From Melampsora larici-populina 98AG31 (lineage: Eukaryota; Basidiomycota; Pucciniomycetes; Pucciniales; Melampsoraceae): a stretch of DNA of 64,000 bases. Both the position numbers and the translations under genes were made by a program. A model generated the notes under the pieces. It was not told where the DNA came from. It was given only the letters and a program-made list of their open reading frames with translations, and ran no database searches. The stretch spans positions 1,510,892 through 1,574,891 of the forward strand of contig NW_006768777.1 of assembly GCF_000204055.1 (NCBI RefSeq), in the 5' to 3' direction. Position 1 is the stretch's first letter. Each line of letters starts with the position of its first letter. Below, in pieces: positions 1 to 12,109 of this stretch.

Positions 1-1391
1 CTCATACCAGTAAGAACATGGCTGCCCTCCTCAAGCATACCTTAGATCAATTTTCTATCACCGAAAAACTTTACTGCATCACTGCAGACAATGCATCAAA
101 CAATATCACCATGGGAAGCGAGCTCAAGAATCTTGTACCTCATTTTGATCCTGAGAAGAACCTTCATGGGTGTGTTGGCCACATTATCAATCTTGTTGCC
201 AAAGCTGGAGTCTTGATTTTCGACAGCAAGACCCCACCAGATCCTCTCAGTGCTTTAGATCCTCAGCTACCTCAAGATCAAAACAATGATCTCCCTGATG
301 GTACTGCTTCATTAATCGAACCTACCCCCCATCTCCAAGTCCATTCTATCTTAACTCAAATTTGTGGGTTTCATAAGCGAGTCCGTTTGAGCACTCAGCT
401 CAAACAGGCGCTTGACCAATGTATCACATTCTCCTCTCAGCCTCAAAAGGTTGAACTGATCCACGAGGTCTCAACTCAATGGTCTTCAACATTTTAGGCC
501 CTTGAGCAATTCTTTGAGCTCAAGAAAGTCCTTCAATATTATTGCAACATCAATGATTCCTTAGAACCTTACCTCCTAACCGAAGATGAATGGGTATTGG
601 TTGGCACCTTGGTCAAATTCCTACGACCTCTTGCAATTGTCATCAAGGAGATTGAAGGTGATGACTATCCCACCTTCTCACGAGCAATGCCTGACTATCA
701 ATGGCTTGTTGAGAAACTTAAAAAAGTAAGTTTTTTCATGTTAACTTTTTCATATTTATTCAATTTCTAACTCATCCTTTTACCAATCATAGGCTTGGAG
801 CACATCTGATTGTACAAATTTGAAGGCTGCAATTCGTCCTGTGGTCAAGAAGCTAGTCAGATATTCCACATTAGCTTTGAAGAAATTGGTCTACATATGT
901 TCTCCAATACTCGACCCTGGCCGAAAGCTCAACACTGTGACGGATTTTACTTTGGAAGAGCTTGGTTTTGGCAAGGATCAACTTATAGCATACTTTACCG
1001 AGCAAGCTCGTCATTTCAAACGGGCTCAAGATCCTGATATCAAAGTTGTCAAACCGGACCCCGTGCTCAAAAGTGACGACAACAGACCACACCATTTTAT
1101 TAAACGACACAAATTTATCCAACTTGAAGCGAGATGAGGGAGTATCTTCTTGCCCCGCTTGTGGATGAACGCACCAATATATTAGTCTTCTGGAAAACTA
1201 ATCAGTCAAACTGGCCAATACTTGCTCGCATGGCTCTGTTCATGCTAGCCATCCTTGCTTTGGGTGGCCCTTCAGAAAGGATCTTTTCTGCTGGATTGAG
1301 GGTGATGTCTGATTATTGTTCAAGTATGACCAATCAAAACTTTGAAGCTCAGATTTGTCTCAAGTCATGGGGGTTTGTTTTGAGCTTGTAG
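1..1391 (+). pseudogene. hAT-family transposase, 3' part, decayed
   Basis: This is the C-terminal half of a hAT DNA transposase; the 5' part lies outside the window. The reading frame begins in the RNase H-like core (ITADNASNN, then HGCVGHIINL), crosses an intron at about 727-793 (gtaagt...atag) and ends in the hAT dimerisation region (NWPILARMALFMLAILAL, then GGPSERIFSAG). Two lesions are visible: an in-frame TAG at 495-497, and a one-base frame change near 1133 that moves the dimerisation domain to another frame. It is therefore unlikely to make active transposase. The hAT assignment rests on the order of these motifs and is firm; autonomy is excluded by the breaks. Confidence 0.85.
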
Positions 1392-1529
1392 TTTCTTTTT
1401 ATTTCTCTACTCTGGTTAATTTTTTTTTCTTGTTGTTTCTTATTTCAATTTTCTACGCGCTCCTTTGTTTAACTTGTTTTTTTTTTGTTTTTCCTTTACA
1501 TACATGCTGAAATTGATCATTCTGGTGCC

Positions 1530-1760
1530 CTTGAATTAGCTCACAAAAGGCTGGGCCGAGCCAGGGCCATCCCGAGCTCCCCGGTGGCCATCTTGAGTGC
1601 CTCGCGGCCGAGGCCTGATCCTACCTGGCCCCGGGGCCGGCCACGCAGCGCCGGGGCCGGGTCATAGCCCTAGGTTTTGGGTTTGCATAGGACAAACCGT
1701 AAAACACATGTAATGAATGTATACATTCATTGTACGAAAAGCTTCTCGCACTTTAGTAAA
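1530..1760. repeat. GC-rich tract and palindromes after the hAT relic
   Basis: A strongly GC-rich stretch (about 1550-1670, rich in GGCC and GCCGGG) follows the hAT transposase and ends near a TAGCCCTA motif. It may be the 3' terminal region of that hAT element, but the other end is outside the window. Just downstream is a perfect 20-bp palindrome at 1712-1731. The string GGTTTGCATAGGACAAACC-like at about 1679-1698 recurs near 7634-7652, so it belongs to a dispersed repeat. Confidence 0.4.
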
Positions 1761-2221
1761 TTTTTTGTTATCCCAATCAAGTTAATTTGCTAACGAACCA
1801 TTGAAATCTATAGACAATAATCTATGTGTTTTTTCTTTATAAGCACTCGAGTACCTAGGGGCAGGTGTGTTGGCTGTGATAGAGGCATATTGGACATTTA
1901 CATCAGATTCGAGCCCAAGCAGCGATAAGTTCAAAGAGATGAACACTTATTCAAATGTCAGGATTTTCCCACTTGTGTATACTTTAACGAGGCTTTACGA
2001 ATATACAAAAAGGAAAAACGCCTCGCATCCACCTCGCGACGCGGGCGAGGAGAAAAAACTAAGTTTGTTCATTCTATATAGAGATTCTGTATGAAGATGA
2101 TATGTTGTTAAGTCAAGGGAACGTGACCAGAACCAAGACAAGCTTTCAAAACAAGGTTGTGAATTGAAGGACGATCTGTTTGATTTACACTATGTTATTA
2201 ATACGTTTTTTCTTGAGCTCG

Positions 2222-3268
2222 TTATACTTCGTCTGCCACTAAAGCCACGATCATCCTGTTTACATATAATTCACAGTATAATTTGTGTTGATTGTCGATA
2301 ACCAATGTGGAATGGAGATCCGATGATGTGGAAATGTCGTGCATATGTAGGGTATTGTTCATAACCGTGGAATACCGAGTAGATCATATATCATGAGATC
2401 AGTTCATGATGACGACGAGGAGGCAGGCAAACATTGAAAAAATGACGCACCGATAAAGGTAATAGAAAAAGGTGATCAGATAAAACCCCAGTTTGAAAAA
2501 AGTCTCTTTCTTATGCTGTCCCAATGTCCGAAAGATCTCTGTAGCATCATACATGTGATTTTTATTGAGTACTCTACAACAGAAGAAGGAATTATGATAA
2601 TTGTAAGTCGCGTAGTCTAGTGGAACGGGTTCTGCGGATGGGAGAAAAATGAAGAGTATAATTGACTAAACTTATTGACGTTCCACGCAACCAGAGGCGC
2701 ATTGATGATTGTAGCAATTAACTGAAAGCCCATTACAAAGCAGACTACTAAGAACATATGTGCCCCCATTTCCGGTAGTACAAACTGTTAAATTTGAATG
2801 TATCATCAGCTAAATGATAACCGATCCAGTGATTCAGGCGGTCAAAAGGGTCTGGGAGAAAATCCACACCTGATTCAACTTGTTACATAGGTCGATCGGA
2901 TTCAAGTAATCGCCTGATGAGAATGAAGGCAAGTGCATTCGGAAATGATCAAACAACATCAGCATTTGAATGGCCGTGGATTCAAAATAGATCAGTGAGC
3001 ATACTGACATTCTAGATCTGAAAACATGATAATCTAAATTGAAGAACATGTTCAACCTGGTCAGTTGGATGATCGATGGTGATTGATAGTATTGTCTGAA
3101 AAGAAGACCGACGTAGAATACCGCTGTAAAGAGTAAAACTGCGGCCACGATGACTCCTAAAAGAAAAAGCCATGCTTCCTGTAATATCAAGACATTGAGA
3201 ACATTAGCTCAAGCTGAAAAGTGGTATCTATGTAGTCCAACAAAGGAAAATGAACTTACATTACTCAT
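2222..3268 (-). CDS. ERV14: Cornichon/Erv14 ER cargo receptor, 7 exons, 137 aa
   Basis: Erv14/cornichon proteins sit in the ER and early Golgi membranes and load transmembrane cargo into COPII vesicles. Exons on the minus strand: 3268-3260, 3178-3113, 3033-3009, 2913-2870, 2784-2672, 2573-2451 and 2255-2222. All junctions are GT..AG, the phases agree and the chain totals 414 nt, matching the roughly 138-aa family size. Readable landmarks are [12 protein letters not shown] at the start, [43 protein letters not shown] and DATEIFRTL, ending [12 protein letters not shown]. Three hydrophobic segments fit the family. The first coding exon has only 9 nt and the third only 25 nt, so ORF-based annotation misses the gene. 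A damaged second copy lies at 14.3-15.2 kb. I see no lesion in this copy. Confidence 0.93.
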
Positions 3269-4118
3269 TTTAAATTTCAAACCTTGGAGAAAGTGTGATT
3301 TGTTTCTTTCTTGTTTTCCTTGAATGTAGGTAGAATGAGAATGTTGAGTTTCCTTCTTTCCGCTTTATTGTCTTGATTGGAGTGTTGATGATGATGACTG
3401 GTGAAGTAGAACTTGAGTTGTTGTCTTGATCAGTATCACTGCTGAGTCTTTGGCTGATGAAGCTTCTTGATCGGTTTGGGTGACATGTCAGTAAGTTCTG
3501 TATCTTCAACTGTTCGATCAGCTTACATTTCACTCGTCACGTGATCAACACAATCCACCGACTTCAACTTTCCTCACTCTGACTGATAATGACATCTCAC
3601 AGATAATTATAGCAGGTATTAAAACCTGGCTGCTCCGTGCTGGTGTTGCTCAAGAGGGTGACCTTGGAATGCAATCAGTCTCGTTCCTTCCACAATGGTT
3701 CGAGATCCTAGTACTGGGTATATGCTTATACTGTGTCACCCACTTTATACTTACTCTAGTTGCTTCGACTAGAGCCTTTTACATTTTCCTCTTCTTTACA
3801 TTTCAATATCCTAGTCAAGCAACTAGCATCTTGGCTATACTCTTGATACCTAGTCTTAAGATATATAAAGAATTCCAGTACTCCAGGAAAACACTCTTCT
3901 TCCACAACCCTTTGGATAGTTGAATACTCACAATTTGCAATTCCCTAGACATTAATCCAACTGGAGAAGCTGCAGGGGGGAGGTCCTCTTCCCTTCACCT
4001 TGTCAGTCTCTTTCTTGTCTATCCTCTCAAGAATCTAAGACTTTCTTCCACTACAATTGAACAGAAGAGTCAATCCCTAATTATCAGCATTGAACACCTC
4101 TCTTCAACCACTACAATA

Positions 4119-4250
4119 ATGAAGAACTTCACAATCTTCATCCTAGTAATCAGCCTGACCCATGTGTTTTCCAATTCAAGACTAACTACCGTGAAAATAT
4201 ATCATAAGCCAAATGACAGTTGGAATGAGAGTGGCAAAAACAATACATAA
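4119..4250 (+). pseudogene. Small secreted protein gene, truncated paralogue
   Basis: A 43-codon reading frame starts MKNFTIFILVISLTHVFS, a clear signal peptide, and stops soon afterwards without cysteines. The signal peptide and the upstream leader (including GAATCTAAGACTTTCT, then ACACCTCT) match the gene at 13317. The mature part does not match, so the coding sequence has probably been cut off and replaced by unrelated sequence after about codon 20. A short functional peptide cannot be excluded. A TATA-like string (ATATATAAAG) lies near 3858. Confidence 0.6.
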
Positions 4251-4664
4251 TTTATTTGTTGAAAGAAGAAGTAGTGAGTTCAATCTTGGCATGTCATCAC
4301 AACCACCTTCTCACCAGGTATTTGGGTGTTGGAATCTAGTCAAGGGGAAATTTTGGTAGGAATTTGTACTTGGATTTGCTGTGTTGGGCAGATCATCTTA
4401 TATAATAATTCAAGGCCTGAAGGATGGCTCTCTGCTTCCGCAAGCTGTTTGACACTGCCAATGTGCCATTCACATTTGATAAATTCAACTGGAGAAGCTT
4501 TGGGGCAGGTTGTCTTCTCTTGCCCTATACTGTCTCTTCTGTAAGGATTTGAGATATTTAAGCCTTGATTGTAGCAACAAAACACAAAAATAGAGTTTCA
4601 AACAACTGAACAAGCAAATTCAGTAACAGAACAACACACAAAATATACGTGTAAGAAACCTGCG

Positions 4665-4775
4665 CCATGTCCGTGTGGTGCTTGCTCGTCAACAAGCACA
4701 CACTAGTTGCCTTTGTGTCTCAAAGGCAGTCTGTGTGCGCTTGTTGACGGGCGACTGCCACCAGGACACAGTGCT
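4665..4775. repeat. Hairpin repeat related to 11565-11673
   Basis: About 110 bp folds on itself: CGTCAACAAGC... pairs with ...GCTTGTTGACG around a short loop. The core around CTTTGTGTCTCAAAG matches the MITE at 11565-11673 in reverse orientation. This is one copy of a small non-autonomous element; its termini are eroded. Confidence 0.6.
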
Positions 4776-7144
4776 GAATAAGATCAACATGGATAGGAAC
4801 TCCCACAGCCCCCAGCTTCTAGTCACTGGTAGGCCAGAGACTACCACAACTTCACCAGGACTTCATAATGATTTAAACATGGTACTTATCACTGTGTGGG
4901 TCATTCACAGCCCCCAATCACGACTGAGTGGAAGCCCAGTGCAGCCCATGGCTTGAAACCTTTTTTCAATTTTTTCTTAATTTTGTTTAAAGATGTTTTC
5001 AATATGCTGTGTGGCATATCTCTACCAGTTATCACAAAGATATTGTGCAGTCATCAGAAAGATCCTGATCAGTCATTGGTAAGATCCCAACTGAGTGTTG
5101 AACAAGTGTTTGACAGCTATGGAGGCTCCATATCAATAAGTATCACATTCCTTTTGCACGCAATCCAATTATTGCACTAACTCTGAGATGTCAGGACAAG
5201 GTGGCACCCTCACACAATGGAAAATCCAAGTTTCCTTTTGCTGAGAACATAGACTCCATTTCAACACTTTCCCTGGCAGCCAAGTGGCTGCACATACAAA
5301 TGGAAATCAGTGTATGTCTCCATCCAAATATCAGTCCTATAAAGGACGGCAGGGCAAGTCGTTACATGTAGCTTCTTCCAAGTCAGCTCCTAAAGCGGAG
5401 GACTGGCAATATCAGTTCAAAGTCTATATAGTCCTTGCTTTGTTACCTCATTTCAGCTCTGGAGAGGCTGGAGACACCTCTGCCAAAATACTTGACTGAC
5501 TCTTGCAACTCATTCAAATTGGTAACATATGTGTTTTGGGATCTTTCAACCGTGGTGATGGAGAAAAGCTCACGTAGTTGGTTGAACAGCACCACACCAA
5601 GCAAGCCTTGGAGATGGGTGGCCCCATATGATGAAAAAGCCCAATTTGCATTTTGCTTTGGTATCACAGATTCCATGTCCATCTCAACTATACGTTTAGG
5701 AATTTGTCTATGGATTTGGGTTTAATCCTCTCAAGCATCTTATCTTCTGGTGGGAAAAGCTTCAAGGGTAAGGTGTTAATTGATTCAGGTGCATTGGGTA
5801 GTTTTTTGGATGAAACCTTTGTTTCAAAGCATGGATTGGCTGTGAAGTTGCGACCTTTTCCAATTTTGTGTGTAACTTTTGATGGTTTTTCTGGGAAGGA
5901 TGGTCTGGTGACTCACTCTTGGACTGGTTGTCTTTCTATTGAAGATGATTCCAACAAATTATTCAATTCTGAATGATCATTAGATGTAACTGTCTTGGGA
6001 GCAGCAAGGATATGATGTGATCTTAGGCATGAACTTGCTTAGAAGGCATGATGGATGGTTGGTTGGTTGCTCTCCATCCTTGCAAAGCTCCTTCTTTATC
6101 AGAGAGTTTTAACTCTTTTGGTGAATATTCAACACATTCTCTTGTTCCATCTTCTTCAAAATCTTCAATTTTTTCTGCAAAGCTTTCAACTTTTGTCACT
6201 TTACCTGCAATTCTGTTTGAATTCACCAGATTTGCTGATGTATTTAAACCACAGAGTGTTTTTTTACCTCCACATTGACCGGGTTTTGATATGAAGATAG
6301 GTCTGAAGGATGGTGCAGTTCCAACGTATGGTGCAGCTCCAACATATGGTGGGTTGTATTTGTTGTCTCAAGTTGAAGAATGTCAGTTGAAGGAGTGGAT
6401 TGATCAACAGTTAGCAAAAGGCAAAATTTGACCATCATTGTCACCAGCTTCTTCTTTTGTTTTCTTTGTCAAATGTCCAGGCAAAAAGAATTGACCTTGC
6501 GTGGATTATCAATCTTGAAATTCTATTTCTATTCATGACAGTTTCCTGATTCCGCTGTTGGGAGATCTCTTAACTACAGTGTCAGGATGTATTTTTTTCC
6601 TAAATTAGACTTGAAATTGGTGTTCAATTTTATTAGGATCAAGTAGGGAGATGAGTGGAAAACTGTGTTTCACACTCTGTGGGGTTTATTTGAATGCTTG
6701 GTTATGCCATTTGGGTTGGCCAATGGACCAGCTTGTTTTCAGTGCTTTATTCATTCTGTTTTGTCTGAATATTTAGGTATCTCTTGTTTTTTGTTCATCA
6801 ATGATATTCTTGTTTTTCTAAAACTTGTGAAGAACATCAAATTCATGGAGCTCAAATGTTGGACAAATTGCAACAGCATAATCTCAGTGTATCACAAGAT
6901 AAATGTCAATTTTTCAAGTCTAAGGTTGCATTCCTAGGGTTTGTAATTTCAAATGATGGTTTGAGAATGGATCCAGCTAAATTGAAAACTATTTCTGAAT
7001 GTCCTTACCCTGTTAACTCCAAGCAACTTCACTTTTTTAGAATTTACCAATTTTTATTGACGCTTGACTTCTTTAACTTAGAAAAATGTGGATGTAGTGG
7101 CAGGGTTGGTTTGATCAGCCTGAGTAGTTTGCTTCTTTCTTGAC

Positions 7145-7855
7145 AGACGGTGCCCAAAGGCACAACGGTACCGTCTATTTCCACGAGACAGGATGGATGT
7201 TGGACTATGGGTCATACAGGGAAATATCCCTATACTGGGGGAGGGGAAATTTCCCGTGACGAGTACCTTGGAATAATCAAGGTTGAAAATTTTCTCACTC
7301 TCTGAAAATTTTCCGTTATCCCTGCTCGTTCTGGGAAATCATCACATCAACTCTTTTCTCTCTCTCACATTACAAGCTCTGCAGCTTGTCTTTCCTTTTC
7401 AAACCCACCCACCGCCCTCAATAGGAAACAGGGAAGTGTAATAAAGGGTAACCTTGGTATAATTAGAGATATGATGGTATGTGTAGAAAATGTTGTATGT
7501 AAGTTGTAGAGGGAGTGCCTAGCCCACCGTTCAGCGCTCTCCCTCCTACTGTTACTGGTGGTCTTATCTCCCTCAGCCCTTGTCAGGGTTGGCCCCCCCC
7601 AAGAAACCAAGAATATTCATTACAAATACTTTAGGTTTGCATAGGACAAACCAAAGACAAACTTATATATTATATTACATTATTAAGTCTTATGTTAGTA
7701 TACAAAATGAATAATAAGAAAAAAATAAGTATACACACTTAGACATCGTTGAGTAAAGTGTGGATGCATCTTTTAAAAGTTTTCACTACTGCTCCTCTTC
7801 CTTCCTCTTTCAATAAACCTAGGGCTTTACAAGTCTGATCATGCTAACCCGTGTT
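7145..7855. other. Foreign insert splitting the gypsy pol relic
   Basis: About 700 bp replaces the end of reverse transcriptase and most of RNase H. It begins with a hairpin (ACGGTGCCC...GGTACCGT), contains a C/T-rich stretch and an AT-rich tail, and carries the repeated string AGGTTTGCATAGGACAAACC near 7633. It may be a solo LTR or other element; I could not define its ends. Confidence 0.35.
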
Positions 7856-8694
7856 ATTTCATGCCTTGGCAGACGTTGAAGCCATGGCAAGCACAATGGG
7901 CCTCTTATTGTAGCTCATTCCATTTTCAAATTTTACATACTCCTGGGGAAGCAAATTTGGTGGACCCTGTATCAAGGCAACCAGATTATGAGATTCCTTT
8001 GGGTGAGCAGAATAGTATGACACTCTCAAAACCTTCTATGATAAAGGATGATGTATTGGTATGTTCTGTGGACTAGCAAATTAGGCAGCGGGCACCACCC
8101 TCTGGTGTTCTATGCAGGGTTTCAGGGGCTCTCATGATTATGAAAAGCCATAAACATCACCAAATTTCAGTCTATACATAGAGACAAGTACATACTTTCA
8201 AAAAGCAAAGCCTGCTATTGAAAAGCATGTCATGAAAGATTTCTCAATCCACATATAAGCTGAAATTACCTGCTTCAATGAGGGGAGTACATGATCTGGT
8301 ATTTCATGTTTATCTCCTTAGGAAACACAAACCAGATTCTACTCAACAATGCCAACAAAAAGAACCAAGACCAGCTTTTATTGAAGACAATGAAGAATTA
8401 GAAGTATTATAAATATTAGATTGCCACAAGAGATACAATAAGGTGGAATATCTAGTTAGTTGGAAATGTTTCAGCTCAGAGCATAATTCATGGGAGCCTG
8501 AAATCAATTTAAAAAAAAAGTAGTGAATTATGCAATGAATTAAACAGCAAGTTTCCAAATGCAATAAGAAATTACCAAAGGACACGGAGTAAGTGATAGG
8601 GCAAGCTTCTTCCCACTGGGTTTTTTAATGCTGCCTGTGGAATTCAGGAACACAGAACTTACAAGAGAGAGTTTGGACGTAAAAGGGGGGATAA

Positions 8695-8914
8695 TGTTAT
8701 GATCTCAGGATGCATGTAAAGGCCTGTGAAAGACTTGTATTATATGTCACAAGACAGACTACTCTATTTGTATACGTCACATCTGTATGATTGCTCTCCT
8801 TTTCCTCATCCAACAATCAACTCATTAGGTGTAGTTTTGCTCCTTGAACCTTGTTGGCAAACCCTTTTCTGAGCCTTAACACCAAGGTGACGCCAGGCAA
8901 CACAGGAGGTTACA
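8695..8914 (+). repeat. 3' LTR of the gypsy element
   Basis: The sequence opens TGTTATGATC directly after a purine run (AAAAGGGGGGATAA) and closes GAGGTTACA, giving TG...CA ends over 220 bp. The position after the chromodomain and polypurine tract fits a 3' LTR. There is no second copy for comparison, so the exact ends are inferred. Confidence 0.6.
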
Positions 8915-11190
8915 CCAACACCAAAGAAGAGACAACCAAAGTCAAAGGTAAAGTTTGTTTTAAAGCTTGAAATTCTTCATCCATAGCATTCATACAGTCC
9001 TTGTTTACCGTAGCAAAAGCATCATGTAATCCATCATTAATCTTGACTTCCAAACCTTTAACAGAAACATTCTCTTCAAATTCAGTCTGCAAGACATCCA
9101 TTACCTCAGCCTGAGCCTGAGCAATGGAAGTGGCAATAATGGTACCAATGGCATTAGAAGCCGTGTTGTTTCAAGCATTGATAACAAACAGCGTTGACAG
9201 AATTGTTGAAAGATTCAAATCGTGGTTCCAAGTATTGCTAGATAAGTTGTTGTTCTGAGGACAATAAAACATAGAGTGGTACCACCTGCTTTGGTGACAA
9301 TTCAGTTGGTGTTTGAGACATCATCAACCAATGTAACAGAAAGATAGACAAAAAAGTGATTGAAGACTAGAGATCAAACAAAGTAGTAGCAGTTTAAAAT
9401 CTCCAGATGTTTCCCTTATAGATAGATCAATGGCCCAGAAAAGGAAAGATAACAAAATATCCAAAATTGAGAGAAACTCTAATATGCACAAAGATAAGAA
9501 AATGATGTGATAACATATCCGTAAACAGAAACAAATCACAGAGTTCAACAACTGTAAGATAAACCTCCTAAAAGACTGAAAAGACAGATTATGCACAAAT
9601 ATCAACAGCCTAACTATACAAAAGAACCAAAAAATATCATATACAGTGATATTGGAACGAGATGTAAACAAAATTAACAAACTGGCAAAAAAAACTAAAA
9701 AGAAGAAAAAACACAAAACAAATTAAGAAAGAGATTTTTTTCAATGATCAAATTATACTGTAAGGGCCTTGGTCTAGGGTCTCAAAGAGCATAGCTCTAA
9801 TCAAGATTTTACTCAGATTTTCAAAGGTGACAAATACTTTAATAATTTGAAAAAGAAAACATAAGAAATCACAACTTAAGACACTATGTATACATATCCT
9901 ATTATCTAACATGTTTTCCCTTAACAATGCAATTCCAATTTTTGTCTAACAACTGTTTCTTATCAACAAGTCTTATCTATCTTAATACATTCTCACAGTT
10001 CCTTACTTCTTGGGTAAGGTATATGTAAGAAAGGTTGTTGTTCCTCCTACCAAATCTTATCTTTGGTTTAAACTTTCTTACTTAGGTTGTATTACTAAGT
10101 TTGTTACTTATAATACAAATTTTTCTCAACCTTGGCACTATTTTCTGCTGAGGTTGAGGTGTGTTTGGGGGAGCCCGGGCGCGGGATCGGCAGGCTTTGC
10201 GTCACGGTGTAATTGCCGCTGACGCCTGTTGATCTCTCGCCCAGCTGGGTGGGTGGGTGGAATTTTAAAACTTAAGTTGAATCAAAATGAAATATTCAGT
10301 TATTTCCACCTTGAGAATGGATGAAGTTTTGGTGACGTGTTGAGAGAGTGAGGAATTCGGTTTGCTTATGCAACTCCCAAATTCACTATGTGAAAACTTT
10401 GCCTATGGTTATGGGTTTTCCCTCTCTCCGCAAAACTGTATCATGGAACTAAGTCGTAAGTCGTTCCTTTGGTAAGACCATCAATCTGTAGTTTTGTTTT
10501 ATCCTTTTAAGTCATTTGAAAAGTGTTTTACATATATTATACATCTACATATTTGAATTTGTTACATCCTTCCCACCTCGGTCAGAGAATTCCAAGCGGA
10601 GGCAAACTGGCAAGTGCGGAGAGTCAAGCGAATGTGAGCGCACCATTCCCAAGCTAGTTGATGGTGTATCAAATGTATCAGATATAACTAGAAAAAGATT
10701 GTACATATTTCCTTTTTTATCACATTGTTTTATAATAATTAGTGTGCCGTGTCATTGTAGCAATCACACTTTAAAAAAATCCCAGGCAGCTGATTATTGA
10801 GCTACCACAATTTCACATGACTGCATACATACTGCTGCTGGTGAGACAAACCCTGACAAACCTGGCAGCTGACGTGTGAAATCTATGCATATCCCAATAT
10901 GTGGTACCGTGCTTCAAAGTTCACCCCCTTCTTCATCTAACCCCATAGGTTAAAACCATACTTGACCCAGAATCCGCCAAAGCTCATGAGACGTTTTCGA
11001 CGTTTGAGGCTTAGGTCATGAGAGGCATTGGCCTTCACAAGATAAAGAAGCATCTGTGCTTCACAAACAAGATGGCTTGGAATATTAGCCATGATTACGT
11101 CACTCCAGTAAACAACATTTCTCAGGATTAGTGGCTCCTCTGATTGAAAAGATGATGTGTTTAGTCAGAATATTGGAAGGGGAGTGCAAT
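8915..11190. other. No gene recognised
   Basis: There is a short open frame on the minus strand at 8910-9101, and long AT-rich, low-complexity DNA at 9300-10000. A GC-rich patch at 10150-10260 includes a (GGGT)n run. Open frames here are short or low in complexity, and none shows a domain. It probably consists of old transposon debris. Confidence 0.4.
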
Positions 11191-11564
11191 TCAGTAGCCG
11201 CTATACGTTAGCGGCTAATCCCTGCTAACATCTACGCCACAGTTGTCTGTACTACAATCCAATTCCCTAAATACGCATCTGTGTGACACCTCTTCCCTAT
11301 CTAGATCTACCCACCTCCGCTTGTCCATCCCCTTCCCTTCCCTATCTAGATCTACCCACCTCCGCTCGTCCATCCCCTTCCCGTGCATGCCAAAACGACC
11401 GGCTCCAAGTCATTCCAGCTGTATATTCGCAAAGGGCCACATCCTCATCCCGAAGGAAGCCAGGTGCATGGGTCAGAAGTCTTTAGCTTTAAGCTTCTCT
11501 GGCATTGACCCGCGGCATTACTTGCCTACTTAGGATTAGGCGAAGTTGTTGTCCTTGAGCATAT

Positions 11565-11673
11565 CACCGTGTCCATGTGGCAGTCTCTCAAGGACGAGCG
11601 CACACGGACTCCCTTTGAGGCACAAAGGCAACTCGTGCGCTTGCCAACAAGCAAACATCAGACAAACACGGTG
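11565..11673. mobile_element. 109-bp hairpin MITE with TAT target duplication
   Basis: The termini CACCGTGT and ACACGGTG are inverted, and 3-bp TAT repeats flank them (11562-11564 and 11674-11676). The interior matches the hairpin at 4665-4775. CAC-type ends with a 3-bp duplication resemble CACTA-type elements, but this is a weak basis for class. It may sit inside a larger element: TAGCGG/CCGCTA palindromes occur at about 11199-11221 and 11965-11989. Confidence 0.55.
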
Positions 11674-12109
11674 TATGTGTCCTGGATTGAAGATCATCGC
11701 CTCTCTTATTGCTCGAGAGAAAGGCGATATGGTCACCTTGCGAATGGCTTGTATTGGAGATGTTTGCCGAGCTTTTTGCCCAAGTGTCCTTTGGTGAGTC
11801 GGTGAGCATATTGTCCCGGAATGTTGGTCTCGGCCTGTGGGCTAAATTCGTCCCGGAAGGATGATGAGGCGTTGTCAACGCCAGATGTATATGTGACATC
11901 TACTTTGGTTGAGTGCGTGAGAAGATGTCTCGATTTGGAAGTTGCGTGTACAAAAGTGTCAGGGATAGCGGTTAGCGGTTAGCCGCTAAGTTATTGTCTG
12001 ATGCTCCCTGTTTAGTCTACCCTTCGGCATCCAGTCAAGTCTACACTCCGACATCTTTTCTACGTAACACAATAGAATGTGAACCGACTGTACACGCCAA
12101 CTCTGAACT

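Larger units (their letters stand above)
5650..8914 (+). mobile_element. Ty3/gypsy chromovirus retrotransposon, degraded
   Basis: Pieces of one Pol polyprotein appear in the expected order on the plus strand. They are a retroviral-type protease (LIDSGALGSFLDETFV, about 5780-5830), reverse transcriptase (FECLVMPFGLANGPACFQ, 6690-6750; then FLGFVISNDGLRMDP, 6930-6980), the RNase H/integrase linker (QILHTPGEANLVDPVSRQ, 7930-7985), the integrase C-terminus (near 8250-8330) and a chromodomain (VEYLVSWKCFSSEHNSWEPE, about 8440-8500). Stops and frame changes break it repeatedly, the integrase core is missing, and 7145-7850 does not match Pol. A polypurine tract (8681-8690) precedes the 3' LTR. No 5' LTR was recognised. 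The element is dead. Confidence 0.85.

Noticed and set aside
2606..2640. tRNA-like string (TAGTCTAGTGG resembling an A box), also near 14697
   Set aside because: No matching B box or cloverleaf follows. It lies in an ERV14 intron within the duplicated segment.
9324..9716. 130-codon minus-strand frame rich in F, L and I
   Set aside because: It is low-complexity AT-rich DNA, and the hydrophobic run is what such composition gives by chance.
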